NCBI RefSeq assembly: GCF_000531125.1
Contig: NZ_CBTK010000024.1
Span: 1-64,000 of the forward strand
Direction of reading: 5' to 3'
From: Candidatus Contendobacter odensis Run_B_J11
GTDB lineage: Bacteria; Pseudomonadota; Gammaproteobacteria; Competibacterales; Competibacteraceae
Length of the DNA: 64,000 bases
Positions 47,731-56,917 of this stretch are shown here, piece by piece. The position numbers were made by a program, and so were the translations under genes. A model generated the notes under the pieces. The model ran no database searches and was not told the origin of the DNA. It saw only the letters and a list, made by a program, of their open reading frames with translations. How positions within the stretch are numbered: the first letter of the stretch is position 1; every line of letters starts with the position of its first letter.

Positions 47731-48229
47731 GGCGGGCCGCCTCATTCCCGTTGACCACCGCCAACAAGGCGGCAGCCCCCAGATAGTCCTTGGAGTCCAT
47801 TTCGATGATCTTTTCCAGTAAAGCGATCCCCTTCTCCAATTCGCCGAGTCGGGCATACAAATAGGCTTCGCCTTTCAGGCACAGCAAATAGAATCGAACC
47901 ATCACCCTGTTGTTTTCCTGGCCTGAAACAAGCTGTGCTTCGCTGAGAGTGCGCCAATCCTGGGGCAATCCCAGTTTTTGCCGAATGACTTCACGCGCCT
48001 GCTGGCTGATATCAATGGCCTGAGCAAAGCGCTGTTGATAAACGTAATAACGAAACAGCGCGACCAGCACCATGAGATGGTCCGGCGCCAAGTGGTAGGC
48101 GCGTTGCAAATCAGCCTCCGCCTGTCCATCACCGTAATTTTCTGCGGCCTGCTGTAACAACTGAACCACTTCTTCAGCAGGAGGGTTATCGAAAAACAGC
48201 GGTTCGGCATCGAAAGACAATAAATCCAT
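47708..48229 (-). CDS. TPR-like protein of unknown function
   Basis: This 173-residue acidic, all-helical protein looks like three to four tetratricopeptide-type repeats: AEADLQRAYHLAPDHLMVLV, RFAQAIDISQQAREVIRQKL, and GELEKGIALLEKIIEMDSKD with YLGAAALLAVV. It has no signal or membrane segment and so is probably a cytosolic adaptor. GAGGAAAG precedes the ATG. It lies 35 bp after nadA and overlaps the 66-residue gene that follows, so nadA, this gene and the small gene are likely one operon. A role in iron-sulfur or NAD metabolism is only context. Confidence 0.8.
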   Translation of the reverse strand: MDLLSFDAEPLFFDNPPAEEVVQLLQQAAENYGDGQAEADLQRAYHLAPDHLMVLVALFRYYVYQQRFAQAIDISQQAREVIRQKLGLPQDWRTLSEAQLVSGQENNRVMVRFYLLCLKGEAYLYARLGELEKGIALLEKIIEMDSKDYLGAAALLAVVNGNEAARHVESTDS

Positions 48230-48264
48230 CAGTAGCTTTCCTCAAAAACGGGCGCCGGTTTAGG

Positions 48265-49395
48265 TCAGGCATCATTATTACCCAGCACCGCTTGCTTGCG
48301 CTGCTGGGCGAATTGCAGCAACCGGCGGATCGGTAACGCCGCTCGTTCGCGGATCGCTGCATCAATGACGATTTCGTTGTCGCCGGTTTCCAGCACCTGG
48401 GCGAGATTACGCAGGCCATTCATTGCCATCCATGGACAGTGGGCGCAACTGACACAGGTCGCGCTCTTGCCGGCGATGGGCGCTTCCAGAAAAATTTTAT
48501 CGGGCGCCACCTGCTTCATCTTGTGGAACAGACCGTTATCGGTGGCGACGATGAAGGTGTGCGCCGGCAGGTTGCGGGCCGCCTCGACCAGCGCCGTGGT
48601 TGAACCCACCACATCAGCCAGGGCGATCACATCCAGCGGTGATTCTGGATGAACCAGCACCTTGGCGTCGGGATGCGCGGCGCGCAGCTTGCGCAGCCCA
48701 TCGGCCTTGAACGCCTCATGCACCACGCAGGCCGCGCTCCACAGCAGCATGTCCACTCCGGTTTCGCGCTGGACATAGGCGCCCAGATGGCGATCCGGCG
48801 CCCAAATCAGCTTTTCGCCGCGTTCCGCCAGATGCCGCACCAGATCCAGGGCAATGCCCGAAGTCACCACCCAGTCGGCACGGGCTTTGACTGCGGCGCT
48901 GGTATTGGCGTAAACCACCACCGTTCGCTCAGGATGCTGGTCGCAGAACGCGGTAAATTCATCCGCCGGGCAACCCAGATCCAGCGAGCATTCGGCCTGT
49001 AGATCCGGCATCAGCACCCGCTTTTCCGGGTTGAGAATCTTGGCGGTTTCGCCCATGAAGCGTACTCCAGCTACCACCAGGGTGCTGGAGGTACAGTCGG
49101 TACCAAAGCGAGCCATGTCCAGCGAATCCGACACATAACCACCGGTGGCTTCGGCCAGCTCCTGCAATTCGGGCGAGGTATAGTAATGCGCCACCAGCGT
49201 AGCGTCCCGCTCGACCAGCAGCCGTTTGATCCGGGCGATCAGTGCGACCTGTTCATCAGCATCCAGCATCTCAACTACGGTAGGCGGCACTTGCAGCAGG
49301 CGGCGATCCCGCATGATCCGCTCATCAACTACGAGCGGTGGTGCCTGCACTGGGCGACGGTCCCGCATGATCCTCTCGGAAGCGACTGCGCTCAT
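48265..49395 (-). CDS. nadA: Quinolinate synthase
   Basis: NadA condenses iminoaspartate with dihydroxyacetone phosphate to quinolinate in de novo NAD synthesis, using a [4Fe-4S] cluster. The 376-residue product has [71 protein letters not shown] and the C-terminal [17 protein letters not shown]. About 30 residues longer than E. coli NadA, it carries at its N-terminus a tandem 18-residue duplication (49270-49377). ATG at 49395 has GGAG six bases upstream; the TTG at 49410 is less likely. A predicted promoter with a palindrome lies at 49455-49483. Genes for nadB and nadC are not in the window. Confidence 0.96.
   Translation of the reverse strand: MSAVASERIMRDRRPVQAPPLVVDERIMRDRRLLQVPPTVVEMLDADEQVALIARIKRLLVERDATLVAHYYTSPELQELAEATGGYVSDSLDMARFGTDCTSSTLVVAGVRFMGETAKILNPEKRVLMPDLQAECSLDLGCPADEFTAFCDQHPERTVVVYANTSAAVKARADWVVTSGIALDLVRHLAERGEKLIWAPDRHLGAYVQRETGVDMLLWSAACVVHEAFKADGLRKLRAAHPDAKVLVHPESPLDVIALADVVGSTTALVEAARNLPAHTFIVATDNGLFHKMKQVAPDKIFLEAPIAGKSATCVSCAHCPWMAMNGLRNLAQVLETGDNEIVIDAAIRERAALPIRRLLQFAQQRKQAVLGNNDA
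49270..49377 (-). repeat. Tandem 54-bp duplication at the 5' end of nadA
   Basis: Residues 7-24 ([18 protein letters not shown]) and 25-42 ([18 protein letters not shown]) of NadA are two imperfect copies of the same 18-residue unit, so the DNA is a 54-bp tandem repeat. The reading frame is kept and the catalytic core is untouched. Confidence 0.85.
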
Positions 49396-49454
49396 ATTGT
49401 TCTCCAGCAACCGGGGTGATGATGGTTTTATCTATCGTTTGAACGAATTTGACT

Positions 49455-49483
49455 ATCTTAGTTTCGTTTTGAAACTATTACAA
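49455..49483 (-). promoter_or_regulatory. Predicted nadA promoter with an embedded palindrome
   Basis: On the minus strand TTGTAA (49478-49483) and TAAGAT (49455-49460) are 17 bases apart, a good sigma-70 layout. The spacer is the perfect inverted repeat TAGTTTC-AAAAC-GAAACTA (49459-49477), which also covers the edge of the -10 box. A protein bound there would block RNA polymerase, so it is a candidate operator. The regulator is unknown. Confidence 0.6.
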
Positions 49484-49576
49484 GATGATGACGTGATTTT
49501 CGCAAGATTAAGATCAGAGCGTGGCGAATTTCGTTAAAATCCCTTTTTGTAACAAAAATCCGAGGAGAAATTGGCA

Positions 49577-50221
49577 ATGGTGGCCCAGCGGGAAACGGTA
49601 GTGTTGGTGCATGGCCTATATGTGCATGGATTGTGGATGCAGTTGCTTGAATACTGGTTGGAGGAGGCCGGCTACCAGACGGTGAATTATTCGTATCCCT
49701 CCATCACCCGCTCGCCGGCCGAAAATGCCGAGGATCTGCACACGATGCTGGAACGGCTGGATACATCAGTCGTGCATTTTTTGGCTCACAGCATGGGCGG
49801 GCTGGTAGTACGCCACCTTTTCCACCATTACCCCAAGCAGCGGCCGGGCCGGGTAGTGACCATGGGTACCCCCCATCAGGGCAGTTACGCCGCCCGGATT
49901 ATGCACAACACCGGGATGGGCTACTTTGTCGGTCGGGGACTGGAGGATGGGCTGTTGGGCGATGCGCCGATCTGGGATGCCTCCCGCCAACTTGGATCTA
50001 TCGCCGGTACGTTGAACGTCGGGCTGTGCCTGCTCTTTCCGGGGATGCCAGAGCCTTCCGATGGCATGATCGCAGTGGTCGAAACTCAGTTGCCGGGCAT
50101 GAGCGATCATATCTGCCTGCCGGTATCGCATATGCAGATGCTGGTGGATCCAGCGGCAGTGACCCAAGCCTGCGCTTTCTTCGCCACCGGCCGGTTTCGC
50201 CATCCCTCCCACCAGCGCTGA
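49577..50221 (+). CDS. Lipase-like alpha/beta hydrolase
   Basis: The 214-residue cytosolic protein has the alpha/beta hydrolase pattern: the oxyanion motif [14 protein letters not shown], the nucleophile elbow [19 protein letters not shown] (Ser in HSMGG), [14 protein letters not shown], an acidic region GDAPIWDAS, and a C-terminal catalytic-His candidate [12 protein letters not shown]. It resembles short PGAP1/triacylglycerol-lipase-like proteins; the true ester substrate cannot be told. No signal peptide is present. ATG at 49577 has AGGAG about nine bases upstream; a TTG two codons earlier is possible. It diverges from nadA and precedes yebC by 65 bp. Confidence 0.88.
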   Translation: MVAQRETVVLVHGLYVHGLWMQLLEYWLEEAGYQTVNYSYPSITRSPAENAEDLHTMLERLDTSVVHFLAHSMGGLVVRHLFHHYPKQRPGRVVTMGTPHQGSYAARIMHNTGMGYFVGRGLEDGLLGDAPIWDASRQLGSIAGTLNVGLCLLFPGMPEPSDGMIAVVETQLPGMSDHICLPVSHMQMLVDPAAVTQACAFFATGRFRHPSHQR

Positions 50222-50286
50222 GCCGACAAGATGGTAGACTGAAACCACTCACCCTCCCCGCACGGTATTCAGGCACGAGGTTTTGC

Positions 50287-51030
50287 ATGGCTGGACATAG
50301 TAAATGGGCGAATATCCAACACCGGAAGAACACCCAGGATGCCAAACGCGGCAAACTGTTTACCCGGATGATTCGGGAAATTACGGTAGCGGCACGGATG
50401 GGCGGCGCCGATCCCGGTGCTAATTCAAGGCTGCGGCTGGTTGTGGACAAGGCGCTGGCCGCCAATATGCCCAGAGACACCATCGAACGGGCCATCAAGC
50501 GTGGTACTGGGGCGCTGGACGGGATGGAATACGAGGAAATCCGTTATGAGGGTTATGGCCCTGGCGGAGTGGCGGTGCTGGTGGACACCATGACCGACAA
50601 TCGTAATCGCACGGTTGCAGAGGTCCGCCATGCTTTCAGTAAATGTGGCGGCAATCTCGGCACCAGCGGCTCGGTGGCGTTCCAGTTCACTGAGTGTGGA
50701 GTATTGAGCTATCCGGCGGGCAGCAACGAAGACCGGATTATGGAAAATGCTATCGAAGCGGGTGCCGATGATGTGCTGAATTACGACGACGGTTCGATAG
50801 ACGTGTTGACCGACCCGGCGGCATTCCAGACCGTTAAGCAGGCGATGACCAGCGCTGGTCTGACGCCGGACGAAGCTGAAATCACCCTGCGCGCCGGTTC
50901 CAGCGTCAGCCTGGGTTTCGAGGATGCCCAGAAAATGGTCAAGCTGTTGGAGATGCTCGAAGATTTGGACGATACCCAGAATGTCTATTCCAACGCCGAC
51001 ATCGCCGACGATATTCTGGCGAAACTTTGA
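50287..51030 (+). CDS. yebC: YebC/PmpR-family protein
   Basis: YebC-family proteins act on translation of difficult sequences at the ribosome, and some members were described as transcription regulators. The 247-residue product has the signature [71 protein letters not shown] and [24 protein letters not shown] precedes the ATG. It begins the conserved run yebC-ruvC-ruvA-ruvB. Confidence 0.97.
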   Translation: MAGHSKWANIQHRKNTQDAKRGKLFTRMIREITVAARMGGADPGANSRLRLVVDKALAANMPRDTIERAIKRGTGALDGMEYEEIRYEGYGPGGVAVLVDTMTDNRNRTVAEVRHAFSKCGGNLGTSGSVAFQFTECGVLSYPAGSNEDRIMENAIEAGADDVLNYDDGSIDVLTDPAAFQTVKQAMTSAGLTPDEAEITLRAGSSVSLGFEDAQKMVKLLEMLEDLDDTQNVYSNADIADDILAKL

Positions 51031-51032
51031 AT

Positions 51033-51557
51033 GTGACCACGGTTCGGCTGATGGGCATCGATCCCGGTTCACGCATCACCGGCTACGGCATCATTGATAT
51101 GGACGGGCCGCGCAGCCTCTACGTTGCCAGCGGGGGCATTCGGACCGATAGTAGCCAAGCTCTGCCAGAGCGGCTAAAGACCATTTTTGAAGCAGTGGCC
51201 GAGATTGTTCGTCTTCACCAGCCGACGGAAGTCGCAGTTGAGCAGGTGTTCATGCATCGCAACCCCGATTCAGCGCTCAAACTGGGTCAGGCGCGGGGCG
51301 CGGCCATTTGCGCGGTGGTGGTCGCTGGATTGCCGGTGAGCGAGTACGCGGCGCGATCCATCAAACAGGCCGTGGTGGGCAATGGCGCAGCAGATAAAAC
51401 CCAGGTACAAAAAATGGTGGCTCTGCTTCTCCATCTGCCGGAACCGCTGCAAGCGGATGCGGCGGATGCGCTGGCGGTGGCGATTTGCCACGGTCACACC
51501 CGGCAAACGCTGCAACGCTTCGGCACGGCAGCGGTGCTGGCCCGGAGACGGCGATGA
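51033..51557 (+). CDS. ruvC: Holliday junction resolvase
   Basis: RuvC cuts Holliday junctions symmetrically during recombination and repair. The 174-residue protein has the four acidic catalytic residues in [35 protein letters not shown] and [18 protein letters not shown] at 51033 gives a product of family length; TTG at 51027, overlapping the yebC stop, and ATG at 51051 are alternatives, and no strong ribosome-binding site helps to decide. It overlaps ruvA by ATGA. Confidence 0.95.
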   Translation: MTTVRLMGIDPGSRITGYGIIDMDGPRSLYVASGGIRTDSSQALPERLKTIFEAVAEIVRLHQPTEVAVEQVFMHRNPDSALKLGQARGAAICAVVVAGLPVSEYAARSIKQAVVGNGAADKTQVQKMVALLLHLPEPLQADAADALAVAICHGHTRQTLQRFGTAAVLARRRR

Positions 51558-52162
51558 TTGGCCGGCTACGCGGACTGCTGGCCTGGAAGCAACCGCCCTA
51601 TCTGCTGATCGACGCTCACGGAGTCGGCTACGAACTGGAGGCGTCGCTGACCACCTTCCAAACCCTGCCGGAGTTGGGCGCAGAGGTGACGCTGCTGACT
51701 CATCTGGCGGTGCGCGAAGATGCTCATACCCTGTACGGCTTTGCCAGTACGGCAGAACGCAGTCTGTTCCGCAACCTGATCCGGGTGACGGGTATCGGCC
51801 CGCGGCTGGCGTTGCTGATTCTATCGGGGATGAGTGTGGAACGGTTCGGGCGCTGCGTGCGGGAAGGCGATGCCACTACCTTGCTTCATCTGCCGGGCGT
51901 CGGTAAAAAAACCGCCGAACGCTTGATTATTGAAATGCGCGACCGGATTGGTAGCCTCGGCTCGGACCCCACCGTAATCGTGCTGCCGGGGGAACGCGCC
52001 GTCGCGCCGGAGATCAACCCGATAGACGATGCGATCAGTGCGCTGGTCGCACTAGGCTATAAACTGCCCGAAGCCTCGCGCATGGTGCAATCGCTGGAAA
52101 CCGAGGGACTAAGCAGTGAAGCGATTATCCGACTGGCGTTGCAAACCAGTGTGCGGCGTTAA
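51554..52162 (+). CDS. ruvA: Holliday junction branch migration protein RuvA
   Basis: RuvA tetramers bind the four-way junction and load RuvB motors. The 202-residue product has the N-terminal OB-fold ([20 protein letters not shown]), the two helix-hairpin-helix motifs [14 protein letters not shown] and [16 protein letters not shown], and the C-terminal RuvB-binding domain ([19 protein letters not shown]). It is translationally coupled to ruvC; ruvB follows after 62 bp. Confidence 0.97.
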   Translation: MIGRLRGLLAWKQPPYLLIDAHGVGYELEASLTTFQTLPELGAEVTLLTHLAVREDAHTLYGFASTAERSLFRNLIRVTGIGPRLALLILSGMSVERFGRCVREGDATTLLHLPGVGKKTAERLIIEMRDRIGSLGSDPTVIVLPGERAVAPEINPIDDAISALVALGYKLPEASRMVQSLETEGLSSEAIIRLALQTSVRR

Positions 52163-52224
52163 GCAAGATTTCATCGTTCGATCCGTACACTCTCTGCCCC
52201 ATTAAAACCCTTGAAACCGCCCGC

Positions 52225-53268
<1,044 letters not shown>

Positions 53269-53274
53269 CTGCAT

Positions 53275-53619
53275 TCATGGTTTGGGCGCGTTGGGGGATG
53301 GTACAGGTGTGGAAACCGTCGGTGGCACGGACGGTGTGGGTGCAGCAGGGGACGATGGAATGATCAGGGCGGGTTCTGCGGGCGGCAGGGTCGTAGCCGG
53401 TGGATGTAGGGTTTCAATGGCAATGTCGTATTCATCCACGCTCAGCGTACCGTCGTTATCGCCATCGGCTGCGTTAAAATCCAGCCCTTCCACGCTGGCA
53501 GCTTCGTCGGCGCTGACCAGACCGTCGCCGTCGGTGTCAACTTCCTCGAAGGTTAAAGGGGTTGCTGCGAAGGCGGAAAAGGCGACCAGCAACAAGATTG
53601 ACAGAAGGATAATGCGCAT
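53275..53619 (-). CDS. Small secreted EF-hand protein
   Basis: The 114-residue product opens with a signal peptide (IILLSILLLVAFSAFAA) followed by two calcium-binding EF-hand loops, DTDGDGLVSADE and DGDNDGTLSVDE. A proline-rich tail ends the protein. ATG at 53619 follows GAGGACT and is the natural start; the open frame upstream is not supported. It is likely a periplasmic or exported calcium-binding protein of unknown role. It is divergent from ybgC (96 bp) and convergent with ruvB, inserted between two blocks that are adjacent in many relatives. Confidence 0.82.
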   Translation of the reverse strand: MRIILLSILLLVAFSAFAATPLTFEEVDTDGDGLVSADEAASVEGLDFNAADGDNDGTLSVDEYDIAIETLHPPATTLPPAEPALIIPSSPAAPTPSVPPTVSTPVPSPNAPKP

Positions 53620-53715
53620 CAGGGAGTCCTCGGCAGGATTGGGATGATCCGGTTTATTAAACTCAGTGGCGACTGCTTGATTTTTCGATTTGCCAAGATG
53701 GAATTTTAACGGAAC

Positions 53716-54126
53716 ATGGAAACCTTTGTCTGGCCGGTACGGGTTTATTACGAGGATACCGATAGCGGCGGTGTAGTCTATTACGCCAATTATCTTAAAT
53801 TTATGGAGCGCGCCCGCACCGAGTGGCTGCGCGCTCATGGCTTCGAGCAGGACGAGCTATTGCGTGATCAGCGGGTGCTGTTTGCGGTGCGGTCATTGAG
53901 CGTGGATTATCATCGTCCGGCCCGGTTCAATGACCAGTTGGAGGTCATCAGTCAGGTGGCAACGACGGGTGGCGCCAGCCTCACCTTCGCCCAGACCATC
54001 CAGCGAGCCGGTTCTGCCGAAGTGTTATGTAGTGCGCGGATCAAAGTGGCCTGTATCGGCGCAAGCCACTTCCAACCCTGTCGGATGCCCCGGGAATTAA
54101 TGAGGGAGATGATTGGTGACACATGA
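53716..54126 (+). CDS. ybgC: Tol-Pal-associated acyl-CoA thioesterase
   Basis: YbgC is a hot-dog-fold acyl-CoA thioesterase that sits with the Tol-Pal genes. The 136-residue product has the active-site segment VYYEDTDSGGVVYYANYLKF with the catalytic Asp, MERARTEWLRAHG, and SLSVDYHRPARFNDQLEV. GGAAC precedes the ATG. It overlaps tolQ by 11 bp, starting the operon ybgC-tolQ-tolR-tolA-tolB-pal-cpoB. Confidence 0.95.
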   Translation: METFVWPVRVYYEDTDSGGVVYYANYLKFMERARTEWLRAHGFEQDELLRDQRVLFAVRSLSVDYHRPARFNDQLEVISQVATTGGASLTFAQTIQRAGSAEVLCSARIKVACIGASHFQPCRMPRELMREMIGDT

Positions 54127-54838
54127 TTTGTCATTCTGGACCCTGCTCACCAACGCCAGCCTGATCGTACAATTGATCATGCTGGGACTGGTGCTGATTT
54201 CGCTGAGTTCGTGGTGGGTGATCGTCAAGAAGCATCTGGTGCTGAATTCCGCGAAGCAGGCGACCGACCAGTTCGAGGACGACTTCTGGTCGGGGACTGA
54301 TCTGGCTTCGCTGTATGCACGGATCAATCGCCAGAAAGAACCGGTCGGGGGAATGGAGGCGATTTTCCTGGCGGGTTTTCAGGAATTTTTACGGTTGCGT
54401 TCTCAGCCGACCATGGATCCGGAATCGGTAGTCAGCGGTGCGCAGCGGGCGATGCGGGCGACCGGTTCACGGGAGCTGGACGAACTGGAGATGTATCTAT
54501 CGCTACTGGCGACCACCGGCTCCACCAGTCCTTACATCGGCCTGCTCGGCACGGTTTGGGGCATCATGAACGCCTTTCGGGCGCTGGGACTGGTGCAACA
54601 GGCCACGTTGGCGCAAGTGGCGCCGGGCATCGCTGAAGCGTTAATCGCGACGGCAATGGGCCTGTTTGCGGCGATCCCGGCGGTGATTTTCTATAACCGC
54701 TATGCGCATGAGGTGGACCGGCTGGCCAACCGGTATGAAACCTTCATGGAGGAGTTTTCCAATATCCTCCAGCGCCAGTCTTACAATCTACGCAAGAGTT
54801 ATGTTGAGGCCGCCCGCACCCCGGTGGCTCAAGGATAA
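54116..54838 (+). CDS. tolQ: Tol-Pal system proton channel subunit TolQ
   Basis: TolQ forms with TolR the inner-membrane proton channel that energises TolA for outer-membrane constriction at division. The 240-residue product has three membrane helices: an N-terminal one (LIVQLIMLGLVLISLSSWWV), and two in the MotA/ExbB domain with STSPYIGLLGTVWGIMNAFR and APGIAEALIATAMGLFAAIPAVI. GTG at 54116 is preferred, with GGGAG eight bases upstream; TTG at 54113 is adjacent. It overlaps ybgC by 11 bp. Confidence 0.96.
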   Translation: MTHDLSFWTLLTNASLIVQLIMLGLVLISLSSWWVIVKKHLVLNSAKQATDQFEDDFWSGTDLASLYARINRQKEPVGGMEAIFLAGFQEFLRLRSQPTMDPESVVSGAQRAMRATGSRELDELEMYLSLLATTGSTSPYIGLLGTVWGIMNAFRALGLVQQATLAQVAPGIAEALIATAMGLFAAIPAVIFYNRYAHEVDRLANRYETFMEEFSNILQRQSYNLRKSYVEAARTPVAQG

Positions 54839-54841
54839 ATC

Positions 54842-55294
54842 ATGGCCCGGCGCAGCTCGCACGGCCGCCTGAAGGCGGAAATCAATATCGTCCCGTATAT
54901 CGACGTGATGCTGGTGTTACTGGTGATCTTCATGGTCACAGCGCCGCTGATCAATCAAGGCGTCGAAGTGGATTTGCCCAAGGCGCCAGCAGAGACCTTG
55001 GATACCCCCCAACAGGAGAACCAGGTAATCGTGATGTCGGTGCGCAAGGACGGTTCCTGCTATCTGAATGTCGGCTCGGAAAAAGCGCAGCCAGTGGACT
55101 GCAAGTTGATCGCGCCGCGCCGGGTGGAAATCGAGGAACAGTTGAAGCGCACCCCCCAACCGCCGGTGCTGGTCCGCGCTGACAAAGATGTGAGATATGA
55201 GCAGGTCATCCAGGCGATGGCGGCGCTGAAAGAGGTGGGCGCAACCAAGGTAGGATTGTCCACTGCGCCTCCGGACGATCCGCCTCGTCGGTAA
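54842..55294 (+). CDS. tolR: Tol-Pal system protein TolR
   Basis: TolR is the single-span partner of TolQ with a periplasmic domain that can bind peptidoglycan. The 150-residue product has the signature AEINIVPYIDVMLVLLVIFM, with the proton-path Asp in YIDVMLVL, one membrane helix, then a periplasmic ExbD-like domain (VDLPKAPAETLD, VLVRADKDVRYEQVIQAMAAL). AAGGA precedes the ATG, 3 bp after tolQ ends. Confidence 0.97.
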   Translation: MARRSSHGRLKAEINIVPYIDVMLVLLVIFMVTAPLINQGVEVDLPKAPAETLDTPQQENQVIVMSVRKDGSCYLNVGSEKAQPVDCKLIAPRRVEIEEQLKRTPQPPVLVRADKDVRYEQVIQAMAALKEVGATKVGLSTAPPDDPPRR

Positions 55295-55303
55295 AGAATA
55301 GCG

Positions 55304-56866
55304 ATGCAACCTGGGCGCGGGACGAAATCCCAAGATATTGTGGCGACGGTAGCTACCATCGCCGTACACACCACGGTGATCATTTTTTTGTTGCTCAACC
55401 TGAACCTCACGGCTTCGTTTCATCCTGCACCGAATGAAGTTGAATCTATTGCAGCCGAGGTTGTGGACGAGGCTGCAATCCGGGCTGAACTGGAGCGACA
55501 GGCGCAAGAGGAACGTCGCCGGCAACGTGAGCAAATGGAACGACAGGCCCGGCTGGCGCAGGCAGAGCGGGAAGCAGAATCACGACGCCAAGCAGAAATT
55601 CGTCACCAGCGGGAAGAGGAAACTCGCCGCCAAGCCGCTGATCAAGCAAGACGTGAAGCCGCCGAAGAAGCGAAGCGTGAAGCTGCGGAAGAGGCGAAAC
55701 GCGAAGCCGCCGAGGAAGCCAAGCGGCAGGCCGCTCAAGAAGCGAAACGCGAAGCCGCCGAGGAAGCCAAGCGTCAAGCGGTTCAAGAAGCGAAACGCGA
55801 AGCCGTAGCGGAAACCAAACGGCAGGCGGCGGAAGAGGCGAAACGCGAAGCCGTAGCGGAAACCAAACGGCAGGCGGCGGAAGAGGCGAAACGCGAAGCC
55901 GCCGAGGAAGCCAAGCGTCAAGCGGCTCAAGAAGCCAAGCGTCAGGCCGCTCAAGAAGCCAAGCGTCAAGCGACTCAAGAAGCGAAACGCGAAGCCGCCG
56001 AGGAAGCCAAGCGTCAAGCGGTTCAAGAAGCCAAGCGTCAGGCCGCTCAAGAAGCGAAACTTGAAGCCGCCGAGGAAGCCAAGCGCCAGGCCGCTCAAGA
56101 GGCGAAACGCGAAGCCGCCGAGGAAGCCAAGCGCCAAGCCGCTCAAGAGGCGAAACGCGAAGCCGCCGAGGAAGCCAAGCGTCAGGCCGCTCAAGAGGCG
56201 AAACGCGAAGCCGCCGAGGAAGCCAAGCGTCAGGCCGCTCAAGAAGCGAAACGCGAAGCCGCCGAGGAAGCCAAGCGTCAGGCCGCTCAAGAAGCCAAGC
56301 GTCAGGCCGCTCAAGAAGCCAAGCGTCAGGCCGCTCAAGAAGCCAAGCGTCAGGCCGCTCAAGAGGCGAAACGGCTGGCGGCAGCGGAAGCTAAACGCAA
56401 AGCGGAAGCTGACGCCGAGGCAAAACGCAAGGCTGAAGAAGCCCGACAAGCTGAAGAAAGCCGGAAGATTGCAGAAGAAACCAAACGCAAAGCCGCCGAG
56501 GAGACAAAACGCAAAGCTGAAGAAGAAGCTAAACGCCAGGCGGAGGAAGCGCGTAAATTGGCTCAGGAACTAGCGGCTCAGGAAACCGCCAAGCGTTATG
56601 CCGAAAGCGTAATTAGCTCATATGTGGAGCAGCGATGGAATCCTATCGCTACCGGCCAGGGAGGACTGGTTTGTTTGCTAAGAATAACGGTAACAGCATC
56701 TGGTCAGGTTACCAATGTTCAAATTGTGAAGGGCAGTGGTGATAGCCTGTTCGATAACTCTGCGCTCGCAGCAGCCCATCGTGCGTCGCCGTTGCCAATG
56801 CCTACTGAGTCAGCCGTGGCAGAAGCGCTGCGCCCTACCTTTATCTTAAGATTCAGACCGAAGTAA
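55304..56866 (+). CDS. tolA: Tol-Pal system protein TolA with expanded helical domain
   Basis: TolA links the inner-membrane TolQR motor to TolB and Pal. Domain I is one membrane helix (about residues 12-35). Domain II is a very long alanine/glutamate/lysine/arginine helix (about 45-425) built from tandem 8-residue units of the types EAAEEAKR and QAAQEAKR. Domain III (about 427-520, from ETAKRYAESVISSYVEQRWN to FILRFRPK) is the TolB/Pal-binding end. At 520 residues it is about 100 longer than E. coli TolA (421). Domain III has only one cysteine (LVCLLRI), so the usual disulfide is missing. tolB follows after 51 bp. Confidence 0.96.
   Translation: MQPGRGTKSQDIVATVATIAVHTTVIIFLLLNLNLTASFHPAPNEVESIAAEVVDEAAIRAELERQAQEERRRQREQMERQARLAQAEREAESRRQAEIRHQREEETRRQAADQARREAAEEAKREAAEEAKREAAEEAKRQAAQEAKREAAEEAKRQAVQEAKREAVAETKRQAAEEAKREAVAETKRQAAEEAKREAAEEAKRQAAQEAKRQAAQEAKRQATQEAKREAAEEAKRQAVQEAKRQAAQEAKLEAAEEAKRQAAQEAKREAAEEAKRQAAQEAKREAAEEAKRQAAQEAKREAAEEAKRQAAQEAKREAAEEAKRQAAQEAKRQAAQEAKRQAAQEAKRQAAQEAKRLAAAEAKRKAEADAEAKRKAEEARQAEESRKIAEETKRKAAEETKRKAEEEAKRQAEEARKLAQELAAQETAKRYAESVISSYVEQRWNPIATGQGGLVCLLRITVTASGQVTNVQIVKGSGDSLFDNSALAAAHRASPLPMPTESAVAEALRPTFILRFRPK
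55657..56385 (+). repeat. Tandem 24-bp coding repeats in tolA
   Basis: About thirty 24-bp units, often paired into 48-bp units encoding EAAEEAKRQAAQEAKR, follow one another with few changes. Several neighbouring units are identical in sequence, such as the last four QAAQEAKR units at about 56280-56370, which points to recent duplication. Confidence 0.9.
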
Positions 56867-56917
56867 GCTACAGATATCAACTACACCAGAGCTGGCTTTA
56901 TCGAAGGAGACTAGTCT

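Noticed and set aside
55657-56385. The tolA repeats as a CRISPR array
   Set aside because: The units are continuous 24-bp coding repeats without spacers and keep one reading frame throughout.
55580-56449. A 289-residue open frame antisense to tolA, and a third frame rich in KPPRKPS
   Set aside because: Both arise because the 24-bp tolA repeats lack stops in other frames. The translations are repetitive, have no ribosome-binding site and match no family.
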